A stretch of DNA of 64,000 nt from an uncultured Bizionia sp. (GTDB lineage Bacteria; Bacteroidota; Bacteroidia; Flavobacteriales; Flavobacteriaceae). Position numbers and translations under genes: made by a program. Where the stretch lies: NCBI GenBank assembly GCA_947496215.1, contig CANMCF010000003.1:124001-188000 (forward strand), in the 5' to 3' direction. The notes beneath the pieces were generated by a model. It did not search any database. It worked only from the letters and a program-made list of their open reading frames with translations, and was not told the DNA's origin. Positions 7,910-15,457 of this stretch are shown in pieces; positions within the stretch are counted from its first letter, which is position 1; each line of letters opens with the position of its first letter.

Positions 7910-8726
7910 CTTTAAGAAGTTTTACTAATGCAGATTCTATATCATCCCAAGTATTTTGAACTAAATTTTGTAAATCTTCAATAAATATTAATGTTACTTT
8001 TAATGGATCTAATTGAGATGGTAGAACATTTAATTCATCAAGAATTTTCATGTCAAAATTGTCTTTGTCAATTATGAAAAACATTTCAAAATTACGTTTA
8101 TAATTCTGTGGGTTTTTAACCATGTCTTTGAATTTTTTTGCTTCGTCAAAATTTCTTTTTTCGAAAAATAATCTTTCAAAAAATTCTGCGATTGCTTCAG
8201 TGGGAGAATTTTCGTCTTTTAATAAACTATTGTGTGCAACAACAGTTATATAAGACCTATTGGGAGATTTTCCTAATTTTTTCGTTGGGTCAAGCTTAGT
8301 TTTTATTTCATAATAATATAAATCAGTTATTGAGTCTCCTTTGTTATATGCAAATAAATCAGTGCCAAATACAGCTTTATCTTTATTTACTTTCCATTGG
8401 AGTTTATTAATAGGGATTACCAATTTTTGAAAATACGCGACGATTAATGCTGATAAAATTTCTCCCCAATCTCCTTGTCTAACAGCTTTGTCAAAGTTAG
8501 AATTGTCTCCAGGAATTACTTGGTCCAAAACATAACTTCTAATTTCAGCTTCTGAAGATCCTTCTAGTTTATATTTATAAAAATCAATATTTCGATATGA
8601 TGTAATTATCTGTTCTTGTAAATATTTTATCGTCTCGTTATCAGGTTTTGCTTTTTCACTTACATAAACAGACCTAAAAGAATAACTAGGAACCTGCTCG
8701 TTGTGTTCTAACCAATTGTTTATCAT
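7902..8726 (-). CDS. HamA-like (DUF1837-type) PD-(D/E)xK nuclease
   Basis: The 274-residue protein has a restriction-nuclease-like core: GDWGE (E89), GTDLF (D123) and YEIKTK (E140, K142), spaced as in the PD-(D/E)xK fold. GDxGE followed by a short helix is typical of the DUF1837/HamA family. HamA is the effector of Hachiman defence, held inactive by the helicase HamB and degrading DNA when released. It lies 3 bases after the HEPN-like gene and overlaps the helicase start by 8 bases, so the three genes form a tight operon. Assignment to HamA rests on motif layout and neighbourhood; other two-component nuclease-helicase systems with DUF1837-like partners are possible. Confidence 0.75.
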   Translation of the reverse strand: MINNWLEHNEQVPSYSFRSVYVSEKAKPDNETIKYLQEQIITSYRNIDFYKYKLEGSSEAEIRSYVLDQVIPGDNSNFDKAVRQGDWGEILSALIVAYFQKLVIPINKLQWKVNKDKAVFGTDLFAYNKGDSITDLYYYEIKTKLDPTKKLGKSPNRSYITVVAHNSLLKDENSPTEAIAEFFERLFFEKRNFDEAKKFKDMVKNPQNYKRNFEMFFIIDKDNFDMKILDELNVLPSQLDPLKVTLIFIEDLQNLVQNTWDDIESALVKLLKDE

Positions 8727-8729
8727 TTG

Positions 8730-9728
8730 TTATTCTATTTTTCTCTGTAAATCTTTTAATAAATGTTTGTCATTTGCCATAGACCAAGCAATTCTTTGGT
8801 CTTCTAATGTAACTTCATAATTCTTTAAATAACCTTTTCCATAGATTCCGATTTTATTATCGATTTGTTCTTCTTCTATAGACTTTAATATTTCTCTAAT
8901 TTTTTCACAAAGAAATAAATAACTTACAGCACTCTCTGCAATGTCTATTGTTTTTATATAGCTTATTATGTAACGATGTATTACTCTATTTCTCATATCG
9001 TAAAGTAAATTTAACTCGTCAAATATTTCTTTTGATATAATATTTAATGATTTTGCTTCTTTGTAAATAGTTCTTTCCATTATGCCTCTTTCATTTTCTT
9101 CTTGAAAAAGGTATTTAACTTCAATATTGTTGGTCTTTTCTTCTAATTGTTTTTTAAGTACAATAGAAATTCTTAGATAAGCATCAATTTGATTTGAAAC
9201 GATTGCAATAATTTCTATATGAGATTTTGATTCTAACGCTCTTTCTCTTAAGTCATAAGAACTTGCTAACGAGCCGTTAAAATTATCATATTTGTTCAAG
9301 GCAATTGCATAGCTTCTGTCATCCACAGGTACTACTCTTAAACTCTCCAAAGCCTTTCTAGATTTTTTGACTAATTTTTTTACTTTAGAAGTTTTTCGGT
9401 CTTTTACAGAGTAAATACATTTAGCCATACAAAATTGGTCATCAACTTGAGCGTGCCACAAATACATATCAAACTCTTCATCATCCATTCTTGATTCTAG
9501 CCAATTAATTTTAGAATCACTTTTTTGAATAGGGAAATTCGGATTGACACCTCTTTCTGATAAAGGATAGCAACTTAATTGAAAACATCCAGTAGAATTT
9601 TCATATTGTTCAAAACTGTATGGTGATTTTTCTTCAATATTTTCGAATACTGCATTTTTGTATTGCCAATTCGCAGGAATATTTATAATGAAAATTCCGT
9701 TTGGTTCAGTCCAATGTTTTTCTGTCAT
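8730..9728 (-). CDS. Defence-associated protein with HEPN-like C-terminal domain
   Basis: The start at 9728 (MTEKHWTEPNG) is chosen because the open frame upstream to 9779 reads through palindrome S5. The 332-residue protein has two parts. Residues 1-130 are a compact alpha/beta domain (HWTEPNGIFIINIPANW, FQLSCYPL) that I do not recognise. Residues 170-330 are helical and contain LYDMRNRVIHRYI, where R246 and H251 fit the Rx4-6H motif of HEPN proteins, many of which are RNases or toxin components in defence. It is the first gene of the operon, 3 bases before the HamA-like gene. Canonical Hachiman has only two genes, so this is an extra component: a sensor, a second effector or an unrelated passenger. 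Confidence 0.7.
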   Translation of the reverse strand: MTEKHWTEPNGIFIINIPANWQYKNAVFENIEEKSPYSFEQYENSTGCFQLSCYPLSERGVNPNFPIQKSDSKINWLESRMDDEEFDMYLWHAQVDDQFCMAKCIYSVKDRKTSKVKKLVKKSRKALESLRVVPVDDRSYAIALNKYDNFNGSLASSYDLRERALESKSHIEIIAIVSNQIDAYLRISIVLKKQLEEKTNNIEVKYLFQEENERGIMERTIYKEAKSLNIISKEIFDELNLLYDMRNRVIHRYIISYIKTIDIAESAVSYLFLCEKIREILKSIEEEQIDNKIGIYGKGYLKNYEVTLEDQRIAWSMANDKHLLKDLQRKIE

Positions 9729-9750
9729 ATTCGGATTTTCTCTAATTACA

Positions 9751-9817
9751 GCTAACGTTAAGTATATGAGTCGTTGCATCCCAAAGGGTGCTATGACTCA
9801 TATACCATGTTGTGTGC
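9751..9817. repeat. Cassette-boundary-like palindrome S5
   Basis: The best preserved site. Outer ends are GCTAACG (9751-9757) and TGTTGTGTGC (9808-9817). Perfect 11-base arms GTATATGAGTC (9762-9772) and GACTCATATAC (9795-9805) enclose an inner stem GCATCCC-aaa-GGGTGC. It begins 22 bases upstream of the first defence gene start, so the operon's leader transcript may contain this hairpin. Confidence 0.8.
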
Positions 9818-9927
9818 TTTATTTTATAATTTATTTTCTCTAAAATTAAAAAAATAAAGGAACAGTAGCTCAGCTTCGGTAATGTTTTTAAACCCAACTT
9901 TTTCGGAGCTACCCGAACCCATGCAAT

Positions 9928-9943
9928 ATACATGGCCATGTAT
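9928..9943. repeat. 16-bp perfect palindrome, possible boundary-site remnant
   Basis: ATACATGGCCATGTAT is perfectly self-complementary and is flanked by CCCATGCAAT on the left and GGTGCGTTGG on the right. The right flank ends in CGTTGG, so this may be another, shorter member of the palindromic site family; it lacks the clear GTTGTGC end. Confidence 0.4.
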
Positions 9944-10362
9944 GGTGCGTTGGTTTGGGGCTAAGAATCCGTTTTCCAGTTAGATAGGTGACTCCACAAT
10001 TTCGCTTCAAATTTGACTTTGTAAAAAAAAATCACGAAATTGATCAAGTATTATGTAACGTGTTAGCGTTTGGATAGTGAAACTCTCCACGATATCATCG
10101 CTAAATACTTGGACATATCCTCCTAGAAAACTCCGAAACCCCCGCGTAATCCTCCGAAAAAATTGTCACATCGAAATGAGTTATTGCAAACAACTATAAT
10201 ATAAGCACATTGCACTTATTTTCCTTATATGTGTAACTATGGTTTAATGGTGTTAAATTCTATGAGCAAACGTATGTAATGTAGGGAAGGTACGTTTACT
10301 GAAAACCATAAAAACAAAATTATTTTTTGGTTCAACCAAAAGTAGTAAAATTTTTACCAATT

Positions 10363-10388
10363 AAAAATACGTAGAACTGCGTATTTTT
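10363..10388. repeat. Hairpin with 9-bp arms
   Basis: AAAAATACG and CGTATTTTT flank an 8-base loop (TAGAACTG). The A- and T-rich outer arms give it the look of a bidirectional intrinsic terminator, but no gene ends next to it. The TACGTAGAACTGCGTA core could also be an operator. Next to it, TTTTGGTT-C-AACCAAAA (10325-10341) is a second perfect palindrome. Confidence 0.4.
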
Positions 10389-10600
10389 GGTGCTTGGCTG
10401 TAAAACATCCCCTTTTAAAGTAAAGTACCATAAAAAGATAACCACACGAAACATCGTGGGCGAAGTTTTTAAAGCGTTGGGTAACAATGGCAACTTGCTG
10501 CACAAGCCAGCAATCAGAAAAAACATATTTTAATCCATCGCCTCCAAGAGGTTTGCACTTCATTCTCATATATTGAGTACTCATCTACAAAGGCCTTATC

Positions 10601-10725
10601 CCTCGATGAAGTACTTCGAAGCATCAAATTGATGGTTGTTAGCCCTAAATTAAGGGGTAAGTTCCCTCGGCGAAGTGCTCGAAGCATTAAATTGACGGCT
10701 TGAAGCCCAAAATTAAGGGTTCTTA
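10601..10725. repeat. Two degenerate tandem repeats of about 60 bp
   Basis: Copy 1 (10601-10660) and copy 2 (10665-10725) begin CCTCGATGAAGTACTTCGAA and CCTCGGCGAAGTGCTCGAAG and continue in register through GCAT(C/T)AAATTGA(T/C)GG and AAATTAAGGG, with a period of about 64 bases. Each copy contains small internal inverted repeats. There is no coding signal; it may be an interspersed intergenic repeat family. Confidence 0.6.
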
Positions 10726-10863
10726 CCCCTAATAGCACCCCTGCTCCCCCACTTGAAGTGGCTTTTAATTACTTCCTCAAGGCCAAAAAGGACTTCGACA
10801 AGCCTTGCAATGGGTTTGGACAGGAGTGACAATGGTTCTTTTTACACTTGGAAATGGCACTTT

Positions 10864-10879
10864 AATGCTTGCAAGCATT
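10864..10879. repeat. 16-bp perfect palindrome
   Basis: AATGCTTGCAAGCATT is perfectly self-complementary and lies about 80 bases beyond the end of the siderophore operon. A role as an operator or part of a transcript-end structure is possible; nothing more can be said. Confidence 0.35.
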
Positions 10880-10928
10880 GAAACGATGCTTGACAGTACT
10901 TATGAAAAGGGGTAAGTATGCCAGCTCA

Positions 10929-10959
10929 TTAAAAGAAAGCATCGACAACTTTCTTTTAA
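10929..10959 (-). terminator. Probable terminator of the siderophore operon
   Basis: TTAAAAGAAAG (10929-10939) and CTTTCTTTTAA (10949-10959) form an 11-base stem around a 9-base loop, starting one base after the stop codon of the last gene of the operon. The stem is AT-rich and ends in a T-rich stretch in the direction of transcription, so termination strength is uncertain. Confidence 0.55.
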
Positions 10960-10960
10960 A

Positions 10961-11788
10961 CTAAACCTCCAACTTCATCTTTCTAGCTTGTGCATTTGCC
11001 AGAATTTCCATCTTTCGTAGGTCGAATGCATCAACTTTCATACAAGCATCCACCCAAACGTCCGTTATGTCCATAAGTTCTTTCTTTGTCAAGGGGTTTA
11101 TCATCTTCTTGCATTTAATGTGATGGTATTCAAAATTGAATGCTTCATTCATTTTTTCAACAAACGCCCCCAAGCCTGTCATTGCCGTTCCTCTCCCAAC
11201 GACCTTTTCCACCAATCCAAGCGATTCGAAGAAATTGGCTTTGTAAATTTTTCCTCCTCGTGTAATCATATTTGCATCCATTGGATCCAACTTCCTACTC
11301 AAAAAGCTATACGCTCCCATTCCTGGAAATAGGTTGAATTTCTTTTCTGGCAAGCAAAACTGTACATTTTCCTCGGCTATGATGTAATCATGGGCCAATG
11401 CACATTCAAATCCTCCTCCATATGCGTTTCCTTCCAACAATGCAATGCTGATTGCAGGCATCCCAAACGAGGTGTACATATCGTATATGGCATCGATGCA
11501 AAGATGTGCATAGATCCTCAACTTTTCTTTGTCATTGCCTTTTATGTTGCTCTTGAAAAAAGACAGGTCTCCTCCCATATTGTAAACCTCCGTGTGTTCC
11601 GAGGCAGATACAATAAATTTCAAAGGTCGGTCGGGGTGAGAAAAATATTCCCTAACCCAAAGTGAAAACGCCTTGAATTCCCTAAGAATGGACATGCTAA
11701 AATTGGGCATTCCTTTATTCTTTATTTTCCATAAGAGCAATTCCTGCTCTCTGAAGTAAGTGATGGCAATGCCGTTGAATTGTCTCAT
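10961..11788 (-). CDS. RpfF-like crotonase (DSF synthase family)
   Basis: The ATG at 11788 gives 275 residues and leaves a 4-base gap to the upstream gene; the longer open frame to 11869 overlaps that gene. The fold is crotonase, and the sequence matches the RpfF branch: YNMGGDLSFF near 69-78, GGGFE with E128, and PEKKFNLFPGMGAYSFL with E148. The two glutamates are 20 residues apart, like E141 and E161 of Xanthomonas RpfF, which dehydrates 3-hydroxyacyl-ACP and releases the cis-2-unsaturated acid. The C-terminal DITDVWVDACMK helix also matches. It is the last gene of a hydroxamate siderophore operon, so it may provide a 2-enoyl chain for an acylated siderophore (compare rhizobactin 1021 and acinetoferrin, which carry 2-enoyl chains) or make a diffusible signal under iron control. 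Confidence 0.8.
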   Translation of the reverse strand: MRQFNGIAITYFREQELLLWKIKNKGMPNFSMSILREFKAFSLWVREYFSHPDRPLKFIVSASEHTEVYNMGGDLSFFKSNIKGNDKEKLRIYAHLCIDAIYDMYTSFGMPAISIALLEGNAYGGGFECALAHDYIIAEENVQFCLPEKKFNLFPGMGAYSFLSRKLDPMDANMITRGGKIYKANFFESLGLVEKVVGRGTAMTGLGAFVEKMNEAFNFEYHHIKCKKMINPLTKKELMDITDVWVDACMKVDAFDLRKMEILANAQARKMKLEV

Positions 11789-11792
11789 TGTA

Positions 11793-12923
11793 CTAAGCTT
11801 TTTTGAAATGCAATGGTTTTTCCTCGATGCTTTTGGTTCGCTTCCTTTTCGAATATGGTGATTTGTCAAAAATCAATCTTTGTGTTCCCAAGGTCAAAAT
11901 GAGAAAAACTGGAATTAAAGACAAAACCGTGGCTACCCCAAATTGCTGATATCCCAAAAGTCCCATTCCCCAACAAATGATCACCCATTGTATCACATAG
12001 ATCTTGGTTACCCGTTTGCTACAATAATAGAAGAACTCGAAGACCTTGTTGTTCTTGCACTTGCTTGTCAACATGTTGGCAAACCACAACAAAGCCAAAT
12101 TGAACCCCGCCAGATACAATGTTCCACCTGGTCCCAAGTGAAAATAGTCATTGAAATGATAGTCGTAATCATAAAAGCATAGTCCGCCTCCCAACAACAT
12201 CAAACCCATCCCGACAAGACACATCCTTTTGAACATGTATTGGGTACCATTTCTTTTCTGCTTGTACCACATACCAAAAAACATACCTATGAGAATAAAT
12301 GAAAACCACGGAAATACCGCAAAATAGACATTCCACTCGCTCCCCCAAAGAAGATCCAACACATAATCCACGCCTATCACATCCATTCTAAATCCATTGA
12401 CTTCTTTGGTTAAAACGACAATGACCAATGCTATGATCAATGGCACATATTTGTTTTTGGAAAATCGGTTCACAATTCCCATGAACAACAATGAGATACC
12501 TGCCAATTGCAAGATGTCTCCCGTGCCCAACATATAGATCATGTTGTCCATGGTCGCTGGAGCCGTCCAACCATATGCTGCTATGAAATTGTCTGGCATC
12601 ACTCCCAAAAGCGTAGGTAGCACGAACTTCAAAAAATTCATTAGATACCCCATTGCCAAAATGTAGACTGCTCTTTTCATTGAAAGCATGACGCTTTGAT
12701 TTCGAGACATCGTAAACGATATTCCCATAGCTATCAAAAACATAGGTGTCCCTTTGCCTATGAAATGAATCACCTCTCCCAACCAAGTTTCCGTCTGGGT
12801 GTGCAAATCTCCGTAAATCCACAATGTATGAACCATCACAACCATGAGCACGCTTACTCCCCTGGCAAAGTCCATTGCTAAAATTCTATCTGTTTTCATC
12901 TGTTTATAATTATTGTATTTCAT
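11793..12923 (-). CDS. Integral membrane acyltransferase (HGSNAT/acyltransferase_3-like)
   Basis: The 376-residue polytopic protein has about ten predicted membrane helices. Near the start it has DRILAMDFARGVSVLMVVMVH, the Asp-x2-Arg-Gly ... His pattern of membrane acyltransferases of the HGSNAT (DUF1624) and acyltransferase_3 groups, in which the His of the first helix takes part in acyl transfer across the membrane. An alternative start at 12899 would drop eight residues. It is the sixth gene of the siderophore operon and is followed 4 bases later by the RpfF-like gene. I infer acylation or deacylation of the siderophore at the inner membrane; the acyl donor and the acceptor are unknown. 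Confidence 0.75.
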   Translation of the reverse strand: MKYNNYKQMKTDRILAMDFARGVSVLMVVMVHTLWIYGDLHTQTETWLGEVIHFIGKGTPMFLIAMGISFTMSRNQSVMLSMKRAVYILAMGYLMNFLKFVLPTLLGVMPDNFIAAYGWTAPATMDNMIYMLGTGDILQLAGISLLFMGIVNRFSKNKYVPLIIALVIVVLTKEVNGFRMDVIGVDYVLDLLWGSEWNVYFAVFPWFSFILIGMFFGMWYKQKRNGTQYMFKRMCLVGMGLMLLGGGLCFYDYDYHFNDYFHLGPGGTLYLAGFNLALLWFANMLTSKCKNNKVFEFFYYCSKRVTKIYVIQWVIICWGMGLLGYQQFGVATVLSLIPVFLILTLGTQRLIFDKSPYSKRKRTKSIEEKPLHFKKA

Positions 12924-13016
12924 CGATCATCTGTAACATTCATATAATCATTGCTCTGTGTATCTGATTTTTTAGTTGAATGTTTCATCTGCTTCTATTT
13001 TAAACCTTTTTATTGA

Positions 13017-15455
13017 TCATGTGGTGCTAGACGCGACTTGTTGTTTCCCCTTTCCCTGTTTTCCATTTTTGCCTTTGCTTCTTCCATATTCGGCAATGGG
13101 ATTTTGCAGCACGCCTTCCAAGATGAGACTCTCCATCGGGTTTCCTAGATTCAACATTTGCTTGGTGTTTTTAAGTTGCAACCTGTTTAGGCAACATCTA
13201 TCAAATTCCGGGACGAACAGGTCATACGTTTCGAATTTGGATTCCAATTCGGGATGATTTGATTGGTAGGAATGAATGCATTCTGCTACTTCCTTCCAAA
13301 AAGAGGCCTCGGAACATACATCATGGTTTTCCAAAATGGAAGACATGTATCTGAAGATGCCATCGAACACATCCGTGAAGACGCTCAAGACCTTCATCTC
13401 ATCGGAGGTTTCCACGTACAGGCGCCTTGCATGCTCCGGCAAGTCCAATTCCGAATTGAAGACGATCACTTCTTCCGTGATGTCTTTCATGAAAATGCCA
13501 ACAGGTGTCTGATTTTCCATCACCATGATTATATTTTCGCCATGGGGCATGAATACCAATCCGTAATTGTAGAAACAATGCAATATTGGGCTCAAATAGG
13601 CCTGTAGGTATTGACGTAACCAAGCTTCGACATTGTGAGGAGATTCCTTTATGAGTTCCACCAACATGGAAGCACCTTCCCCATCCACATGCAAAAAGGC
13701 TGCCATCGTCATCAACTGTTGTCCTTCCTTGATCCTTGCAAAGGGACTTTCACGCCATAGCGCAGAAAGCATTTTGTTGTATGCATTCGTTTTTCCTAGA
13801 ATCTCATAATAAGTATTCTCAAAGCCCACGGTCGCGACCTCCCCCAACATGGAAAACCCTTTTTGCCTCAAATAGTCATCTTCGGAAAGCAACGCTGTAA
13901 TCCAAGAAGTTATATGTGGCGTACTTTGCATGTAGTAAGGTGATAGTCCTCTCATAAATCCCATGTTCAATATGGACAATGCCGTTTTAACGTACATCTT
14001 AGATGGATCACTTGCATTGAATAGGGTGCGTATGGATTGTTGCGCCGAATAACGATCGTCTCCCTCTCCAAGAAAAATCAACTTATGAGTTGCTATGTCC
14101 GAAGCGAAAACTTGAATGATCTTGTTGTTCCATTGCCAAGGGTGTACAGGTATGAACACATAAGATTCAGGATCGACTCCCAACTTCTCCAACTTCAAAT
14201 GGAATCTTTCCATTGTCTCCTTTCCCAGTTCCTCGGTCAAAAGTGATTTGTAACCATACTTCGAGATCCCCGTAAAAGTAGCTTTGTCCTTATGTCCTGC
14301 CAACCATAACATACTGAAAGGTCGATTTGTTTCTGGTGCATATTTGGCATAATCCTCTCCATTGAAACCTATCCGACCATTGTTGGCTACGAAACTAGGA
14401 TGTCCTTCCACCATGGCATGCTCGATGTTTTGAAAGGATTCCTTTACCAGTTCCTTGGCAGAGAATTGCTGGTTGGTACATTTATAGGCTGCACTGGACA
14501 AGGTACTGGAAATTTCATCCAAATACGTCGGAATCAAACGCTCTGGAATTCCGAGGCTATGTCTAAACTCCACAATGAACTTCAATGCATCCATTTCTTC
14601 AATGTTGCTTCCATTTTTCTTTACGATGCTCTCTTCATCAATGTGCCAATGGTCCAAAGCTTGCCTTTTGGCAGTAAACTCATAAATGACATTTGGCATG
14701 TCTGAAGCTAAATGGTAGACATTGTCCTTGTTTCCATCTTCTTTTTTCATTGGAGCAAGAATCAACTCATGGGAAAATTCACTAATCGCCTTTCTTATCA
14801 AGGCTCTGTTCACTTTTTCCCATATTCCCTTGAAGAGAAAGTCCTTTTTTGATTTGATCATTGGTATTGACAAGTTTTTTCGTATTTCGTAATCCTTTCT
14901 TTCACAAAAGGCCAACATTGCCTTTTTCTCAGGCAGTTCAATTTCTTTTTGATATATAAATCCTGCTTTCTTATTGAGTTCATGGATTTTCTTGTTTCTG
15001 ACATCGGGCTCAACAACTATCCTATTGACATCTTCCAAAGCGAAGAAGTATTCCAATATGGTGATAAACACATGCCATGTAAAACCTTGTATTCTTTTCT
15101 TCAAAGGAGCCACCAGGACATGCATTCCATAATCCGTGTCCTTTGCTTCAAAATATTCGGAAATGCGATCTGTCTGGGCTTTGTACTTTTCCATTAGGAA
15201 AATCGGTTTGTCTTCATACATACCGACAAAGACTTCATAATCTCGTCTTGAAAGAAGTTCCGTGTATTCATACTTCACCTCTTCAATCGATTTGTCCATC
15301 ATTCCCCAATAGAGCGCATAGGGCTTCGTTATCCAATCATATATAGTACTCATGTCTTGTTCCATATCGAAATGACGTAGATGAATGGTCCCAAAGTCCT
15401 TGATTGATCGAGAAAAGGCAGTGTTCGTCGTTTTGTTTTTTTCGTTCATGAGCAT
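13017..15455 (-). CDS. GNAT-IucA/IucC fusion, NIS siderophore synthetase (copy 2)
   Basis: The first in-frame codon at 15461 is TTG, so I start at the ATG at 15455, 2 bases after the previous stop; an ATG at 15449 is also possible. The 812-residue protein has an N-terminal siderophore-type GNAT domain (about 20-195; VEPDVRNKKIHELNKKAGF) and a C-terminal IucA/IucC synthetase with FhuF-like end (about 225-800). Synthetase motifs are complete: EGHPSFVANNGRIGF, HPWQWN, KTALSILNMGFMRGL and FMPHGENIIMV, which bind ATP and the carboxylate. The GNAT part should acylate an N-hydroxydiamine; the synthetase then makes amide bonds. It is closely related to the gene before it along its whole length, so the pair arose by tandem duplication. 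Confidence 0.9.
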   Translation of the reverse strand: MLMNEKNKTTNTAFSRSIKDFGTIHLRHFDMEQDMSTIYDWITKPYALYWGMMDKSIEEVKYEYTELLSRRDYEVFVGMYEDKPIFLMEKYKAQTDRISEYFEAKDTDYGMHVLVAPLKKRIQGFTWHVFITILEYFFALEDVNRIVVEPDVRNKKIHELNKKAGFIYQKEIELPEKKAMLAFCERKDYEIRKNLSIPMIKSKKDFLFKGIWEKVNRALIRKAISEFSHELILAPMKKEDGNKDNVYHLASDMPNVIYEFTAKRQALDHWHIDEESIVKKNGSNIEEMDALKFIVEFRHSLGIPERLIPTYLDEISSTLSSAAYKCTNQQFSAKELVKESFQNIEHAMVEGHPSFVANNGRIGFNGEDYAKYAPETNRPFSMLWLAGHKDKATFTGISKYGYKSLLTEELGKETMERFHLKLEKLGVDPESYVFIPVHPWQWNNKIIQVFASDIATHKLIFLGEGDDRYSAQQSIRTLFNASDPSKMYVKTALSILNMGFMRGLSPYYMQSTPHITSWITALLSEDDYLRQKGFSMLGEVATVGFENTYYEILGKTNAYNKMLSALWRESPFARIKEGQQLMTMAAFLHVDGEGASMLVELIKESPHNVEAWLRQYLQAYLSPILHCFYNYGLVFMPHGENIIMVMENQTPVGIFMKDITEEVIVFNSELDLPEHARRLYVETSDEMKVLSVFTDVFDGIFRYMSSILENHDVCSEASFWKEVAECIHSYQSNHPELESKFETYDLFVPEFDRCCLNRLQLKNTKQMLNLGNPMESLILEGVLQNPIAEYGRSKGKNGKQGKGKQQVASSTT

Positions 15456-15457
15456 CT

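Larger units (their letters stand above)
9818..10928. other. 1.1-kb gene-free, palindrome-rich region
   Basis: No open frame here looks like a protein; those present are low complexity and unrelated to known families. The stretch contains short perfect palindromes (9928-9943, 10325-10341, 10363-10388, 10864-10879) and a degenerate tandem repeat (10601-10725). At 10055-10067 GTAACGTGTTAGC resembles the TAAC/GTTAGC ends of sites S1-S5. It separates the accessory block from the siderophore operon and may be a graveyard of boundary sites. Confidence 0.6.

Noticed and set aside
772-9817. Classical integron cassette array
   Set aside because: The end motifs do not fit RYYYAAC/GTTRRRY exactly, site orientation alternates and no integrase is present, so I only call the sites attC-like.
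9857-9920. tRNA-like words (AGTAGCTCAGC) near 9865
   Set aside because: No acceptor stem, anticodon arm or T arm can be formed around it.
10601-10725. CRISPR array
   Set aside because: Only two degenerate repeats without regular spacers and no cas genes.
10332-10738. Overlapping short minus-strand frames in the gene-free region
   Set aside because: They read through palindromes and the tandem repeat, and their translations look like repeat products rather than proteins.
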